64,000 nucleotides of DNA from a virus: positions 1 to 64,000 of IMG/VR virus record IMGVR_UViG_3300018080_008375; one strand, given 5' to 3'. The first letter of the stretch is position 1, and each line of letters begins with the position of its first letter. Position numbers and translations under genes: made by a program. The notes under the pieces were generated by a model. That model did no database searches. It was not told the DNA's origin and saw only the letters and a program-made list of their open reading frames with translations. Positions 1-6,778 of the stretch are shown here, one piece after another.

Positions 1-86
1 CCGCCAGGACAGACATGCTGGCAGTTTGCGGTTTTCGTGCCGATACACCTTGGCAGGGTTAGGCGGATCAGATAGAAGGAGAGCGG
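1..86 (+). other. Window edge, leader of first gene
   Basis: No gene is seen here. CCGCC at 1-5 can pair with GGCGG at 62-66, so this may be the 3' part of a structured RNA like those between tRNAs further on. AAGGAG at 77-82 serves as ribosome binding site for the gene at 87. Confidence 0.3.
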
Positions 87-542
87 ATGTACCGGGATGA
101 TCTGGAAGCGGCGCATTGCCGGATAGAGAAGCTGGAAGAAGAAAAAGGTGTTTTGGAGGTGGAGGTTAAAAAGCTCAGGGGTGGAGCAAAGCCCAAAGGT
201 CCAGGCAAAACGGTTATGCTGCTTTTGCTGGGTTTTGCGCTTGGTTTGATTTCTTCGATGATTGTATGGCGCATAAACACCGAAAGGGTCGCAAGGATCA
301 AAAGAAGCGTTGCGGCAGCCAAGCTGTTCAGCAAAAAGAAAGACTGTAGGGCAAAGGTATGCCGAGAATTATGCGCCAGTACAAGAGTGTGGGACTATGG
401 GGCTTTTGGAGACATGTACGAATCCAAGGTCCAATACGAGAGCGATGTTGCCGTCGAATGCTTGTGTCGTGGCAGGGATGTTGAGAAAACTGTCAATGTG
501 TTTCCGAAAGACATGGAGCATTGCGAGTGGATAAGGAACTAA
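87..542 (+). CDS. Small membrane protein with N-terminal coiled coil
   Basis: Function unknown. The 151-residue product has a charged helix (about residues 5-31) likely to form a coiled coil, a glycine/proline/lysine linker, one clear membrane segment (about 42-61), and a C-terminal domain with several cysteines (CRAKVCRELC, then ECLC) that could form disulfides if it faces the periplasm. A good AAGGAG site lies 6 nt before the ATG. Its end overlaps the extreme alternative starts of the next gene. It could be an inner-membrane or spanin-like protein, but no family is recognised. Confidence 0.7.
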   Translation: MYRDDLEAAHCRIEKLEEEKGVLEVEVKKLRGGAKPKGPGKTVMLLLLGFALGLISSMIVWRINTERVARIKRSVAAAKLFSKKKDCRAKVCRELCASTRVWDYGAFGDMYESKVQYESDVAVECLCRGRDVEKTVNVFPKDMEHCEWIRN

Positions 543-550
543 TCTCAAAC

Positions 551-1372
551 ATGGGAAGGAAGATGAAGGTAGATTTTACAAAGCGCAGCCGGGAGGACAC
601 GGCGCGCCTGGCTGCGAGGTACTGGGGCGGGTTCATCCGGAAGCACGTGTCCGGATTCGAAGTGGTGGATGGGGCGAAGCTGGAAAACCCGATGGGCGAG
701 GCGTTCTGCGGGTTCGTGGTTGAAAGCATGATCCGGAGGATAGCCGACGATCTGACTCCGGAGTTCGCGGACAGGTTCGAGCATGAACTGGCATCTGTCA
801 TCCTGAACGGGGCGGACGTCGAAGCGCACGATGGCGGGACGTTCCATCTCTGCGGGATATCCTAGGACGAACGGGGCGATTCGTTCCACTTCCACACGCA
901 CGTTGACTACCACCCCGATCGGTACCTCTTGACGGCTGTCGAGCGCGCGTGGCGGGGCGATGAAAAGAAGTTCGGGCTGGTCGGGAATGCTTTTCCGTAC
1001 AAGACGAGCATGAACATAGAGGGGAGCGGGGATCTGACGCGCGTAATGATTCGAGAAGGGTACAGCGCCGGGTCAATGATCCTCCTGGAAGTTTGGGAGG
1101 ACGGCGTTCTCGATACGAAAGTGCCCGAGTTCTCAAAGAACTCTCAGTGGCTGTGGGACCGCGGATATACGTATGTCAGCCATTTCGAGTGCCCGGATTT
1201 GGGCAACAACGGCTATTACAGCGACGGCGTCACATGGATCAGGGCTGGCCACATAAGCCTGTTGCAGCACAACAGGGCACATGAGGATTTCGTGTTGGAA
1301 ATCGAAGACGCTGAGAGTTGGCAGGGAGTAAATTGGGAGCAGGTTCGCGAAGACATTCTTGGGGACCATTAG
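551..1372 (+). pseudogene. Unknown protein interrupted by an in-frame TAG
   Basis: One reading frame runs from the ATG at 551 to the stop at 1372 and is broken only by a TAG at 863-865. Both halves look coding: the first ends FHLCGIS, and the codons after the stop continue DERGDSFHFHTHVDYHP without a gap. The downstream half has no ATG or ribosome binding site nearby (first possible start is a TTG at 929), so separate translation is unlikely. Either a nonsense mutation or sequencing error has split a protein of about 273 residues, or the TAG is read through. TAG is a normal stop elsewhere in the window. Family unknown. Confidence 0.55.
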
Positions 1373-1377
1373 TTCAG

Positions 1378-2202
1378 ATGAAAGAGTTTACGGGTCATCC
1401 AAATGTGTCCAAAGATGAGGCGATTCGTCTTCGAATCGAAGAACGCAGACCTGTATCAGAGATAGTGAAAATTCTTGGAAAACCAAAGAGCACGGTTTAT
1501 CAGTGGCTCAAGGATTACCCCCTATCCGAAACTGAATTGCTTACACGGAAAATTGATGCCGCTAAAAAGCAAGTTCGCGGCCCTAGGAAACTGAAAGGTA
1601 ATCCTTCCAAGTTCTACGCAGCGGTGGAGTTTTCAGATTTAGGGCGCAATAGGAAGGCTAAAGTTGCTGAGGCAGCTGTTTTGTTTAGGCTAGTTCTTCA
1701 TGGTTTTGATGTGTATGGGCGCGTTTTTGACGGTCAGAAAGCGGATTGGGTGGTTGAAGGACAGAAAGTCCAAGTTCGGTTTGCGCGTTGGTGTAAGTAT
1801 GGAACTCCGATTGTTAGTTTGCGATGCGGCGGTGGTTCCAGAAATCATAGGGGAAAGCGGCGTTTTGAGGATGGGGAGTTCGATGTGTTGGTGGGTTATG
1901 ATCTATATACAGATACAGCTTTTGTGTGGAGATGGGATGAACTCACACATTTACAGACGGCTGTTTCAGCTTCAGAGGAAGCAGCTGAAGCATGGCATAA
2001 GTTGAGACCCATTAGCCTAGTGAAAGATGCCAATACCACATGTGGCTCGCAAGAAAGGAAAGGCAATGCCGCTATACAAGGTGAAGCTGAAACGGTGCGT
2101 GACGCAGTTTGCGCACGTGACGGTAAGGGCGCACGACAAAGGTCAGGCTATGCTGGTGAACCAGAAGCTCCTGTTTGCTGTACCAACAAAGTGGAGCCAT
2201 GA
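1378..2202 (+). CDS. HTH plus PD-(D/E)XK homing-type endonuclease
   Basis: Probable selfish DNA endonuclease. Residues 1-50 form a helix-turn-helix (EIVKILGKPKSTVYQW). The core AKVAEAAVLFRLVLHGFDV, then ADWVV and KVQVRF, matches the intron-associated PD-(D/E)XK family (PDDEXK_5), in which D and QxK/R bind metal. The usual lysine is replaced by arginine here (QVRF), so activity is uncertain. Base composition is more AT-rich than the neighbours, as expected for a mobile gene. The last 45 codons overlap the next gene and look like read-on beyond the original end. No strong ribosome binding site precedes the ATG. Confidence 0.65.
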   Translation: MKEFTGHPNVSKDEAIRLRIEERRPVSEIVKILGKPKSTVYQWLKDYPLSETELLTRKIDAAKKQVRGPRKLKGNPSKFYAAVEFSDLGRNRKAKVAEAAVLFRLVLHGFDVYGRVFDGQKADWVVEGQKVQVRFARWCKYGTPIVSLRCGGGSRNHRGKRRFEDGEFDVLVGYDLYTDTAFVWRWDELTHLQTAVSASEEAAEAWHKLRPISLVKDANTTCGSQERKGNAAIQGEAETVRDAVCARDGKGARQRSGYAGEPEAPVCCTNKVEP

Positions 2203-2425
2203 GAAGGTTGACGAACCGTACGTGTCGGAAGTTTCAGATGCCGACGATACCGACGGCGTTGATGCGGACCTGGTGATGTGCGGGCCGATGAAGAAGTTTA
2301 AGATAGAATTCAGGCAGGGGCTCAGCGGCGGGCGCAAGGCCGCTATTGAGGTGGAGGCGGAAAGTCTACAGCACGCCCATGAAATTGCCAACAACATGAA
2401 CATAATCAGGGTGCGTGAAATATAA
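2066..2425 (+). CDS. Small protein, DpnD/PcfM-like repeat paralog 1
   Basis: Unknown 119-residue protein. The ATG at 2066 is chosen because GAAAGGAAAGG lies just upstream, whereas an in-frame start at 2027 has none. It opens with PLYKVKLKR and contains a second module KKFKIEFRQG followed by IEVEAESLQHAHEIANN. The same two modules recur in the gene at 2604, so the two are paralogs. The pattern of a short beta strand pair followed by EAES..A..IA resembles the DpnD/PcfM-like family, whose role is unknown. The upstream endonuclease frame overlaps its start. Confidence 0.7.
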   Translation: MPLYKVKLKRCVTQFAHVTVRAHDKGQAMLVNQKLLFAVPTKWSHEKVDEPYVSEVSDADDTDGVDADLVMCGPMKKFKIEFRQGLSGGRKAAIEVEAESLQHAHEIANNMNIIRVREI

Positions 2426-2434
2426 GGGGCGCGG

Positions 2435-2623
2435 ATGAACGATTTGAAGCCCGAGGAGCTGGTCGAGCTTTGTGACCACTTCTACAAGAGCGGGTCGAAG
2501 CCGGAAGCCCTGGGGGCGTTCCTGGGCAGGCTCATGAGCATTCCGGGCGGCTGGCAATGCATCGGCGGGGCTGCTGATTTTCTGAGGAAGAAAGGAAAGA
2601 AAGATGCCAAAGTTCAAGGTTAA
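2435..2623 (+). CDS. Small acidic helical protein
   Basis: A 62-residue product beginning MNDLKPEELVELCDHFYKSG and ending in a lysine-rich tail (FLRKKGKKDAK). No family is recognised. It starts 9 nt after the previous stop behind a GGGGCG stretch and overlaps the next gene by 20 nt; the purine-rich end of its frame doubles as that gene's ribosome binding site. Predicted to be cytoplasmic and helical. Confidence 0.6.
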   Translation: MNDLKPEELVELCDHFYKSGSKPEALGAFLGRLMSIPGGWQCIGGAADFLRKKGKKDAKVQG

Positions 2624-3140
2624 GCTGACCAGACCCCGGAAGGAAGAAGCCGAGGTGGTGGTGGAGGCCCATGACAAGAACATGGCGCGCCAGCACGCCC
2701 TCCGGCAGATGCGCGAAGACAAGGTTGAGCCGGAGTGGAAGCCGTGCGACGAGGCAGTCGGAGGGTGTGGTTCAGTGGTCAACATCTCGTCGGTGAGGAA
2801 GAGCGACGAGGCGGGGGAGCCGGACGTGAAGGTTCCGCACCTGCCGCCGAAGGAGTTCGTGATCAGGGTAGGGTACAAGGAATACTACGAGTGCGAGGCC
2901 AACATTCTGGTGAAAGCCGAGAACATCGAAGAGGCGTGGTTGATCGCCAACAGCCTGGAGTACGAGGATCTGGACCGGTACGATTATGATGAGGTCAGGA
3001 GCGAACCGAGCGACTGCGAAGTCTATAATGTCGATCCGCTGCACAAGGACGAGGAAGACGACAAGCTGCAGCCGCTGAAGCCTGGGAAGTGGCAGAAGAC
3101 TTTTGAAAAACTAAGGAAGCGACTGGGAAAGAGGAAGTAA
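2604..3140 (+). CDS. Small protein, DpnD/PcfM-like repeat paralog 2
   Basis: Unknown 178-residue protein related to the gene at 2066. It begins PKFKVKLTR followed by EVVVEAHDKNMARQHA, and has a second module EFVIRVGYKEYY with ILVKAENIEEAWLIANSL, so each paralog holds two copies of a strand-strand-helix unit. The C-terminus is long, acidic, then very basic (KLRKRLGKRK). Strong start: GAAAGGAAAGAAAG directly before ATG 2604. The small gene at 2435 overlaps its start, suggesting coupled translation. Function unknown. Confidence 0.7.
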   Translation: MPKFKVKLTRPRKEEAEVVVEAHDKNMARQHALRQMREDKVEPEWKPCDEAVGGCGSVVNISSVRKSDEAGEPDVKVPHLPPKEFVIRVGYKEYYECEANILVKAENIEEAWLIANSLEYEDLDRYDYDEVRSEPSDCEVYNVDPLHKDEEDDKLQPLKPGKWQKTFEKLRKRLGKRK

Positions 3141-3181
3141 TGACAAAATGATTTTTTGTTTTTTGGAGCGGGAGTGAAAAA

Positions 3182-3253
3182 GGTCCTGTCGTCTAGCGGC
3201 TAGGATACAAGGTCCTCAACCTTGAGACGGGAGTTCGATTCTCCCCAGGGTCA
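3182..3253 (+). tRNA. tRNA-Glu(CTC)
   Basis: Full cloverleaf: acceptor GGTCCTG/CAGGGTC with discriminator A, D-arm GTCT...AGGA, anticodon stem CAAGG/CCTTG, T-arm GGGAG-TTCGATT-CTCCC. The anticodon loop is TCCTCAA, which places CTC at 34-36 but C, not the near-universal T, at position 33. CCA is not encoded. Confidence 0.85.
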
Positions 3254-3330
3254 CAATAAAAACGGCTATCTATCAGTATTCTACCATTATGTTGCGTCAC
3301 ATTAAACGGTGGTTCGACGGAGGTAGAATA

Positions 3331-3996
3331 ATGAGAAAAAAGTGGACCGATAATCAGCTGGTCAAAGCAGTAGCTTCTGGATGCTGTATGGCCGACGTAC
3401 TTAGGGCTCTTAATATAGTACGGTCCGGAAATACAATGCGTCTTGTACGCAAGCACATTGACAGGCTTGGTTTAAAAACATGTCATTGGGTTCGACCAAG
3501 AAGAAAGGCTGTAAGAATATCCGACGTTCCCATAGCCGATATGTTTGTGATAAACAGCGAGTTTTCCAAGGAATCGATACGCAGGCGGGTTAAAAAGGAA
3601 AATTTGCTCCCATACGAATGCTTTGAATGCGAGTTAATAGAATGGCGCGGAAGCAAAATATCGCTCCAGTTGGATCATATTAATGGCAACAGGCGCGACA
3701 ACAGGCTGCAGAACCTTAGATGGTTATGTCCGAATTGTCATAGTCTGACGCCGACATGGGGAACTAAGTCAAGAAAGAAGGAAGATAAATATTGTGTCGA
3801 CTGCGGTTGTAAAATATCGCATAGGTCGACACGATGTCGCATTTGCGCCAATAGGTGTTTTCCAAATCAGACGAAGATAGAGTGGCCTCCTACTAGTGAG
3901 CTCGTCAGGATGGTCAAGGAAACATCATTTGTTGCCGTCGCACGCAAGCTGGGCGTATCAGATAACGCTGTTAGGAAGAGAATAAAGAATCACTAG
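3331..3996 (+). CDS. HNH homing endonuclease, free-standing
   Basis: Selfish endonuclease, 221 residues. The N-terminus (KWTDNQLVKAVASG, then VRKHIDRLGLKTCHW) is the DNA-binding module common to free-standing phage HNH enzymes. The catalytic region is LQLDHINGNRRDNRLQNLRW followed by LCPNCHSLT, giving the H-N-H residues and half of a zinc site; more CxxC pairs follow (CVDCG, CRICAN). A C-terminal helix-turn-helix (VAVARKLGVSDNAVRKR) is shared with the paralog at 38197. The start was chosen for GGAGG 7 nt upstream. It lies between tRNA-Glu and tRNA-Lys, and its stop shares one base with tRNA-Lys. Confidence 0.9.
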   Translation: MRKKWTDNQLVKAVASGCCMADVLRALNIVRSGNTMRLVRKHIDRLGLKTCHWVRPRRKAVRISDVPIADMFVINSEFSKESIRRRVKKENLLPYECFECELIEWRGSKISLQLDHINGNRRDNRLQNLRWLCPNCHSLTPTWGTKSRKKEDKYCVDCGCKISHRSTRCRICANRCFPNQTKIEWPPTSELVRMVKETSFVAVARKLGVSDNAVRKRIKNH

Positions 3997-4067
3997 GGTC
4001 CGTAGTGTCAATGTAGCATCCCGGCCTCTTAAGCCGGTGGGTGGAAGTTCAAGTCTTCCCGGGCCCA
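3996..4067 (+). tRNA. tRNA-Lys(CTT)
   Basis: Acceptor GGGTCCG/CGGGCCC, discriminator A, anticodon stem CCGGC/GCCGG with canonical loop CTCTTAA, T-arm GGAAG-TTCAAGT-CTTCC. Its first base is the last base of the preceding stop codon and the next start codon lies two bases after its end. Confidence 0.92.
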
Positions 4068-4068
4068 C

Positions 4069-4314
4069 ATGGAAAGACGATTCGTATGCCCGAACTGCAA
4101 GTGCGTCGTCCAGCCTCCCGTGGCGGAGTTCTCGGGGTGGGTGGCGAGAAGGGGCGGAATGAACTCCAAGCATGTTTTCGAGGTGTATCCGGACCCGTCA
4201 GGTCAGTTCTTTTCCATATGCTGGGATTATGGAGAAGACAGGCGCGGGTGGGGCGACACGCCGGAAGCCGCAGCCATGAGCCTCAAGCTCGGTCTGGAAG
4301 AAGGGCGGTTTTGA
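4069..4314 (+). CDS. Small zinc-ribbon protein
   Basis: 81 residues with an N-terminal CPNCKC that suggests half of a zinc ribbon, followed by HVFEVYPDPSGQFFSICWDYG and GDTPEAAAMSLKLGL, a pattern seen in small HicB-like or DUF1508-like beta sheets. Family not certain. The ATG sits one base after tRNA-Lys, leaving no room for a ribosome binding site of its own once the tRNA is cut out; a leaderless mRNA may result. Followed at once by the gene at 4316. Confidence 0.6.
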   Translation: MERRFVCPNCKCVVQPPVAEFSGWVARRGGMNSKHVFEVYPDPSGQFFSICWDYGEDRRGWGDTPEAAAMSLKLGLEEGRF

Positions 4315-4315
4315 C

Positions 4316-4522
4316 ATGATGGCAAAAAAGAGCAAGGACTTTCTGAAGCACTGGTTCAATGTCGGGAAGGACAGCGGAAAGAGCACGATGTTCCTGGTGC
4401 GGTCCACCCTGACCGGGAACGTCATGGCCTTCTACGACGACGAGCCGGGCGGGAGCTTTGAGACAATCGGCAGGTACGACCTGTCCAAGCCGTTCGGAAA
4501 GCAAGATGGGAAGGCGATCTGA
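4316..4522 (+). CDS. Small protein, paralog of the gene at 5745
   Basis: 68 residues, unknown. It shares an order of motifs with the product at 5745: a WFN.G start, a MFLV or MLLV strand followed by R, then T, VM and Y, and a final YDL..F segment with a QDGK or QSDSWK tail. The two are therefore probably duplicated genes flanking the tRNA-Gln/HNH/tRNA-Asn block. Starts at tandem ATGs (4316, 4319) just after the previous stop with AAGAAGGG upstream, and overlaps the next gene by 17 nt. Confidence 0.65.
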   Translation: MMAKKSKDFLKHWFNVGKDSGKSTMFLVRSTLTGNVMAFYDDEPGGSFETIGRYDLSKPFGKQDGKAI

Positions 4523-5027
4523 CCGCGACAGGCGCGCCATGAGGGATGCCATGGGGCACTCTTTCAGGCGCAAGAGGCACGCATCCAAAAGGCTGAAGGA
4601 GAGGGCGGGTCCGTCCGTGGACTTCGACGCCTTCCGCAAGATGGTGCTGGACGACCGGGAGTTCGAGTTCGTGGTCAAGGCTGGCGGTGGATCCGATCTA
4701 TGCTACGCCGAATACGAGGGCAAGGACGTCTACTTCATCATGAAGCACGGGAGCGGCGGCAGGAGCAGGGAGATAGCGACCGTGCTGACAAAGGCGATGG
4801 CGACCGAAAGCTTCCCTAAGGCGTTTGTACACATAACGCATCCCCATCTTGAGATGCTGAAGCGCGCAAGGGAGACGGCGGGGAGAAACAGGCGGCTGGA
4901 GAGCCTGAACAGCAACCTTCTGGAAGAGAAAAAGGATCTGCAGCGCAAAATAAGCCAAATGGCAAACGAGCGCCACCGCCTGAAAGAGCTGATAGACGGC
5001 ATAAGGGTGTGGTTTAGTTTGAAATAG
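4506..5027 (+). CDS. Unknown protein with C-terminal coiled coil
   Basis: 173 residues. The N-terminus is very basic (GRRSDRDRRAMRD, then RRKRHASKRLKERAG), the middle has a beta-rich stretch (EFEFVVKAGGGSDL), and residues from about 115 on form a long charged helix (RRLESLNSNLLEEKKDLQRK) likely to be a coiled coil. A nucleic-acid-binding role is only a guess from the charge. ATG 4506 is preceded by GGAAAG; the gene overlaps its upstream neighbour and ends one base before tRNA-Gln. Confidence 0.6.
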   Translation: MGRRSDRDRRAMRDAMGHSFRRKRHASKRLKERAGPSVDFDAFRKMVLDDREFEFVVKAGGGSDLCYAEYEGKDVYFIMKHGSGGRSREIATVLTKAMATESFPKAFVHITHPHLEMLKRARETAGRNRRLESLNSNLLEEKKDLQRKISQMANERHRLKELIDGIRVWFSLK

Positions 5028-5102
5028 TCGGGTGTAGCTCAATCGGAAGAGCGGCGGGCTCTGACCCCGCGTCTGTTGGAAGTTCGAACCCTCCCACCCG
5101 AG
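5028..5102 (+). tRNA. tRNA-Gln(CTG)
   Basis: Acceptor TCGGGTG/CACCCGA with discriminator G, D-arm GCTC...GAGC, anticodon stem GCGGG/CCCGC with loop CTCTGAC. The variable region is slightly long (7 nt) and the T-stem has one A-C mismatch. It begins at the base after the preceding stop codon. The 3' end of an opposite-strand HNH gene runs antisense through it. Confidence 0.85.
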
Positions 5103-5603
5103 CTTGTGATGCTGGTCATGCCATCGTGTATCTCGGCATGGCAGTTTGCGCATACTAGGGCGCATTTTTTGAGTTCTTTCTCAACTCTCGCCCATGATAG
5201 TGTTGATCCGCTACTGATGCGGAATTTTTTGGATGTCGGATCCAAGTGGTGAAAAACAAGTGCTTTTGCGCACCGTTTGTACCCGCATACTATACACTTG
5301 CCGCCTTTGTGTTTTATTGCCTTGAGTTTTTGACGGCGGCGGAACGAGGCAACTGCTTTTTTATTGCTGCTCGGTTTTTTTTTTGCTGTGCTTTCGTGCG
5401 CGCGACGATGTAAGACATGCTTTGGAGCAGTATGTTAAACTTGAGGAATATGGTTTTCCGCATAGTTTACAGGTGTTTTCCGGTTTTCGTTTGGGCGATT
5501 TTCTGTTATTGTATGATGCGGCGCATGACCTTGAGCAGAATTTCGGATTGTGCGTTTTTCGCCCGCAAGTAAGACATTTCGTCATAATAATCTCCTTTGT
5601 CAT
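5039..5603 (-). pseudogene. HNH endonuclease broken by a frameshift in an A10 tract
   Basis: Opposite-strand selfish endonuclease. The first 70 or so codons give paired zinc fingers (CLTCGRK...CSRSC and CKLCGKP...CSKAC). At a run of ten A (plus-strand T run 5375-5384) the frame stops soon after (5361), but the other frame continues without a break as CIVCGYKRC, FHHLDPTSKKF and LVCANCHAEIHDG, the HNH core. One A fewer would restore a single protein of about 187 residues. It may be a pseudogene, a slippage-dependent gene or a homopolymer read error. Its last codons run antisense through tRNA-Gln, which suggests the original 3' end was changed. Confidence 0.7.
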
Positions 5604-5617
5604 AACATATCAGGAAT

Positions 5618-5740
5618 TCCAGGGTAGTTCAAGGGTAGAACGGGCGGCTGTGGGCATTTCTGCGGCTCAGATAATAGGGCAGGTCGGCACTGCCAATGCT
5701 ACTAACCGCCAAGTTGGGGGTTCGAGTCCTCCCCCTGGAG
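5618..5740 (+). tRNA. tRNA-Asn(GTT) with 51-nt insertion in the anticodon loop
   Basis: The outer parts are those of a bacterial tRNA-Asn: TCCAGGG/CCCTGGA acceptor (U1-A72), discriminator G, D-arm GTTC-AAGGGTA-GAAC, T-arm GGGGG-TTCGAGT-CCTCC, anticodon stem GGCGG (5643-5647) with CCGCC (5706-5710). The loop is 58 nt instead of 7. Removing 5652-5702 leaves CTGTTAA, the standard Asn loop, with the break between positions 35 and 36. The insert can form a hairpin GGCAG/CTGCC, and its ends can pair (GCATT with AATGC). It is too short for a known group I or group II intron. Confidence 0.75.
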
Positions 5741-5744
5741 CAAA

Positions 5745-5987
5745 ATGACGACGACAGAGCAGGCTCTCGAATGGTTCAATGAGGGCGAGGAAAAGGGCAT
5801 GGACTGGATGCTCCTGGTGCGCAACGCGCAGACATGCCATGTCATGCCGGTGTACGTGTCGCCTAACAGGAGCCTAGACAGGGAGCTGCCGAAATGGCGG
5901 AAGATCTACAGGGTGATTGCCGTGTATGATTTGAATCGAGGGTTCAGCAGGCAGTCCGATTCATGGAAGACGGACATTTGGCTGTAG
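5745..5987 (+). CDS. Small protein, paralog of the gene at 4316
   Basis: 80 residues, unknown. Shares WFN.G, MLLVRN, T..VM..Y and YDLN..F with the product at 4316, in the same order. The start lies four bases after tRNA-Asn, so no normal leader is available after tRNA excision. Ends 27 nt before tRNA-Pro. Predicted soluble. Confidence 0.62.
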   Translation: MTTTEQALEWFNEGEEKGMDWMLLVRNAQTCHVMPVYVSPNRSLDRELPKWRKIYRVIAVYDLNRGFSRQSDSWKTDIWL

Positions 5988-6014
5988 AAACGAAAGTGAG
6001 AAAGAAGCAAAAGG

Positions 6015-6087
6015 CGGGGAGTAGGGCATTGGATGACCCGCTCGGTTCGGGACCGAGACCAAGCTGGTTCGATTCCAGTCTCCCCGA
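6015..6087 (+). tRNA. tRNA-Pro(CGG)
   Basis: Acceptor CGGGGAG/CTCCCCG, discriminator A, anticodon stem CTCGG/CCGAG with loop TTCGGGA, T-arm GCTGG-TTCGATT-CCAGT. One of three proline tRNAs in the window. Confidence 0.92.
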
Positions 6088-6104
6088 CGGGAAAGGGAAG
6101 AAAG

Positions 6105-6437
6105 ATGGACATAGACAAGGATCTTGAAAACGCCTGTATCGTTGTTGCCGGCATCAACGAGCAAATGCGCGTTATCATGGAAGGCATTAGCAGCAAGGCT
6201 GAAGGCACGATTTTTGGCACGACGCTCCATATAGAGCATGTTCCTGGAAGCTACACGACCATCATGGCCGGCGACGAGGTAATGTGGGACTCCGAGGACG
6301 AGAACGACGAGGGCGACAGTTCGTACGAGGCGATGCGCACGCATATCGAAAAGCGGATGCGCGAGCTGCTGGCCGCCGTAAGGACCATGAATGCTGCGTT
6401 CAGGGGAAGGCAGAGAGAGCGGGCGGTGCTGCCATGA
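6105..6437 (+). CDS. Unknown small acidic protein
   Basis: 110 residues beginning MDIDKDLENACIVVAGINEQ. It holds an acidic patch (WDSEDENDEGDSS) and a basic C-terminal helix (HIEKRMRELLAAVRTM). AAAGGGAAGAAAG directly before the ATG supports this start over an upstream in-frame one inside the tRNA. First of three genes coupled by ATGA overlaps. No family recognised. Confidence 0.65.
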   Translation: MDIDKDLENACIVVAGINEQMRVIMEGISSKAEGTIFGTTLHIEHVPGSYTTIMAGDEVMWDSEDENDEGDSSYEAMRTHIEKRMRELLAAVRTMNAAFRGRQRERAVLP

Positions 6438-6514
6438 GGCGTCTTCTGTGGATAGCCATGATTGGAATCGGCCTGTGGGCATCGATGCGGGCATGCGCGG
6501 AGATCGTGATATGA
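6434..6514 (+). CDS. Tiny membrane or exported peptide
   Basis: 26 codons: a short basic start (MRRLLW) and a hydrophobic segment (IAMIGIGLWASM) then ACAEIVI, which could be a membrane helix or a signal sequence with cleavage after ACA. It is linked on both sides by ATGA overlaps (6434 with the gene before, 6511 with the gene after), which supports it despite its size. Function unknown. Confidence 0.5.
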   Translation: MRRLLWIAMIGIGLWASMRACAEIVI

Positions 6515-6768
6515 GTTCCACCGCTGGATTCCTGATGACGCCAAGGGACTTGGAGAACGAGTTCAACAAGGTCAAGGACCTTCTGCTTGCGCATTTGAAA
6601 GAAGAAGGATATGTTTCCGGCGAGGATGCGGAAGACCTCATGCTCACGAGGCAGGTTCTTCTGAAAAAGCCCAGTCTTATTTCGGGACTATACAACCACA
6701 TACTTGGAAAGACTGCGGATACTCGTAGGTTCATGATTGTCAAGGGGCGAGGGCAAGAAAGAGAATAA
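6511..6768 (+). CDS. Unknown small protein
   Basis: 85 residues starting MSSTAGFLMTPRDLENEFNK; mostly helical, with LLAHLKEEGYVSGEDAEDLM and a C-terminal basic stretch. It overlaps the preceding mini-gene by ATGA and ends 10 nt before the kinase-like gene. No recognisable domain. Confidence 0.6.
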   Translation: MSSTAGFLMTPRDLENEFNKVKDLLLAHLKEEGYVSGEDAEDLMLTRQVLLKKPSLISGLYNHILGKTADTRRFMIVKGRGQERE

Positions 6769-6778
6769 AGAATAAGCC

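Noticed and set aside
5652-5702. Group I intron in tRNA-Asn
   Set aside because: 51 nt is far below the size of known group I introns and the conserved core pairings are absent; a clean bulge-helix-bulge of archaeal type is not seen either.
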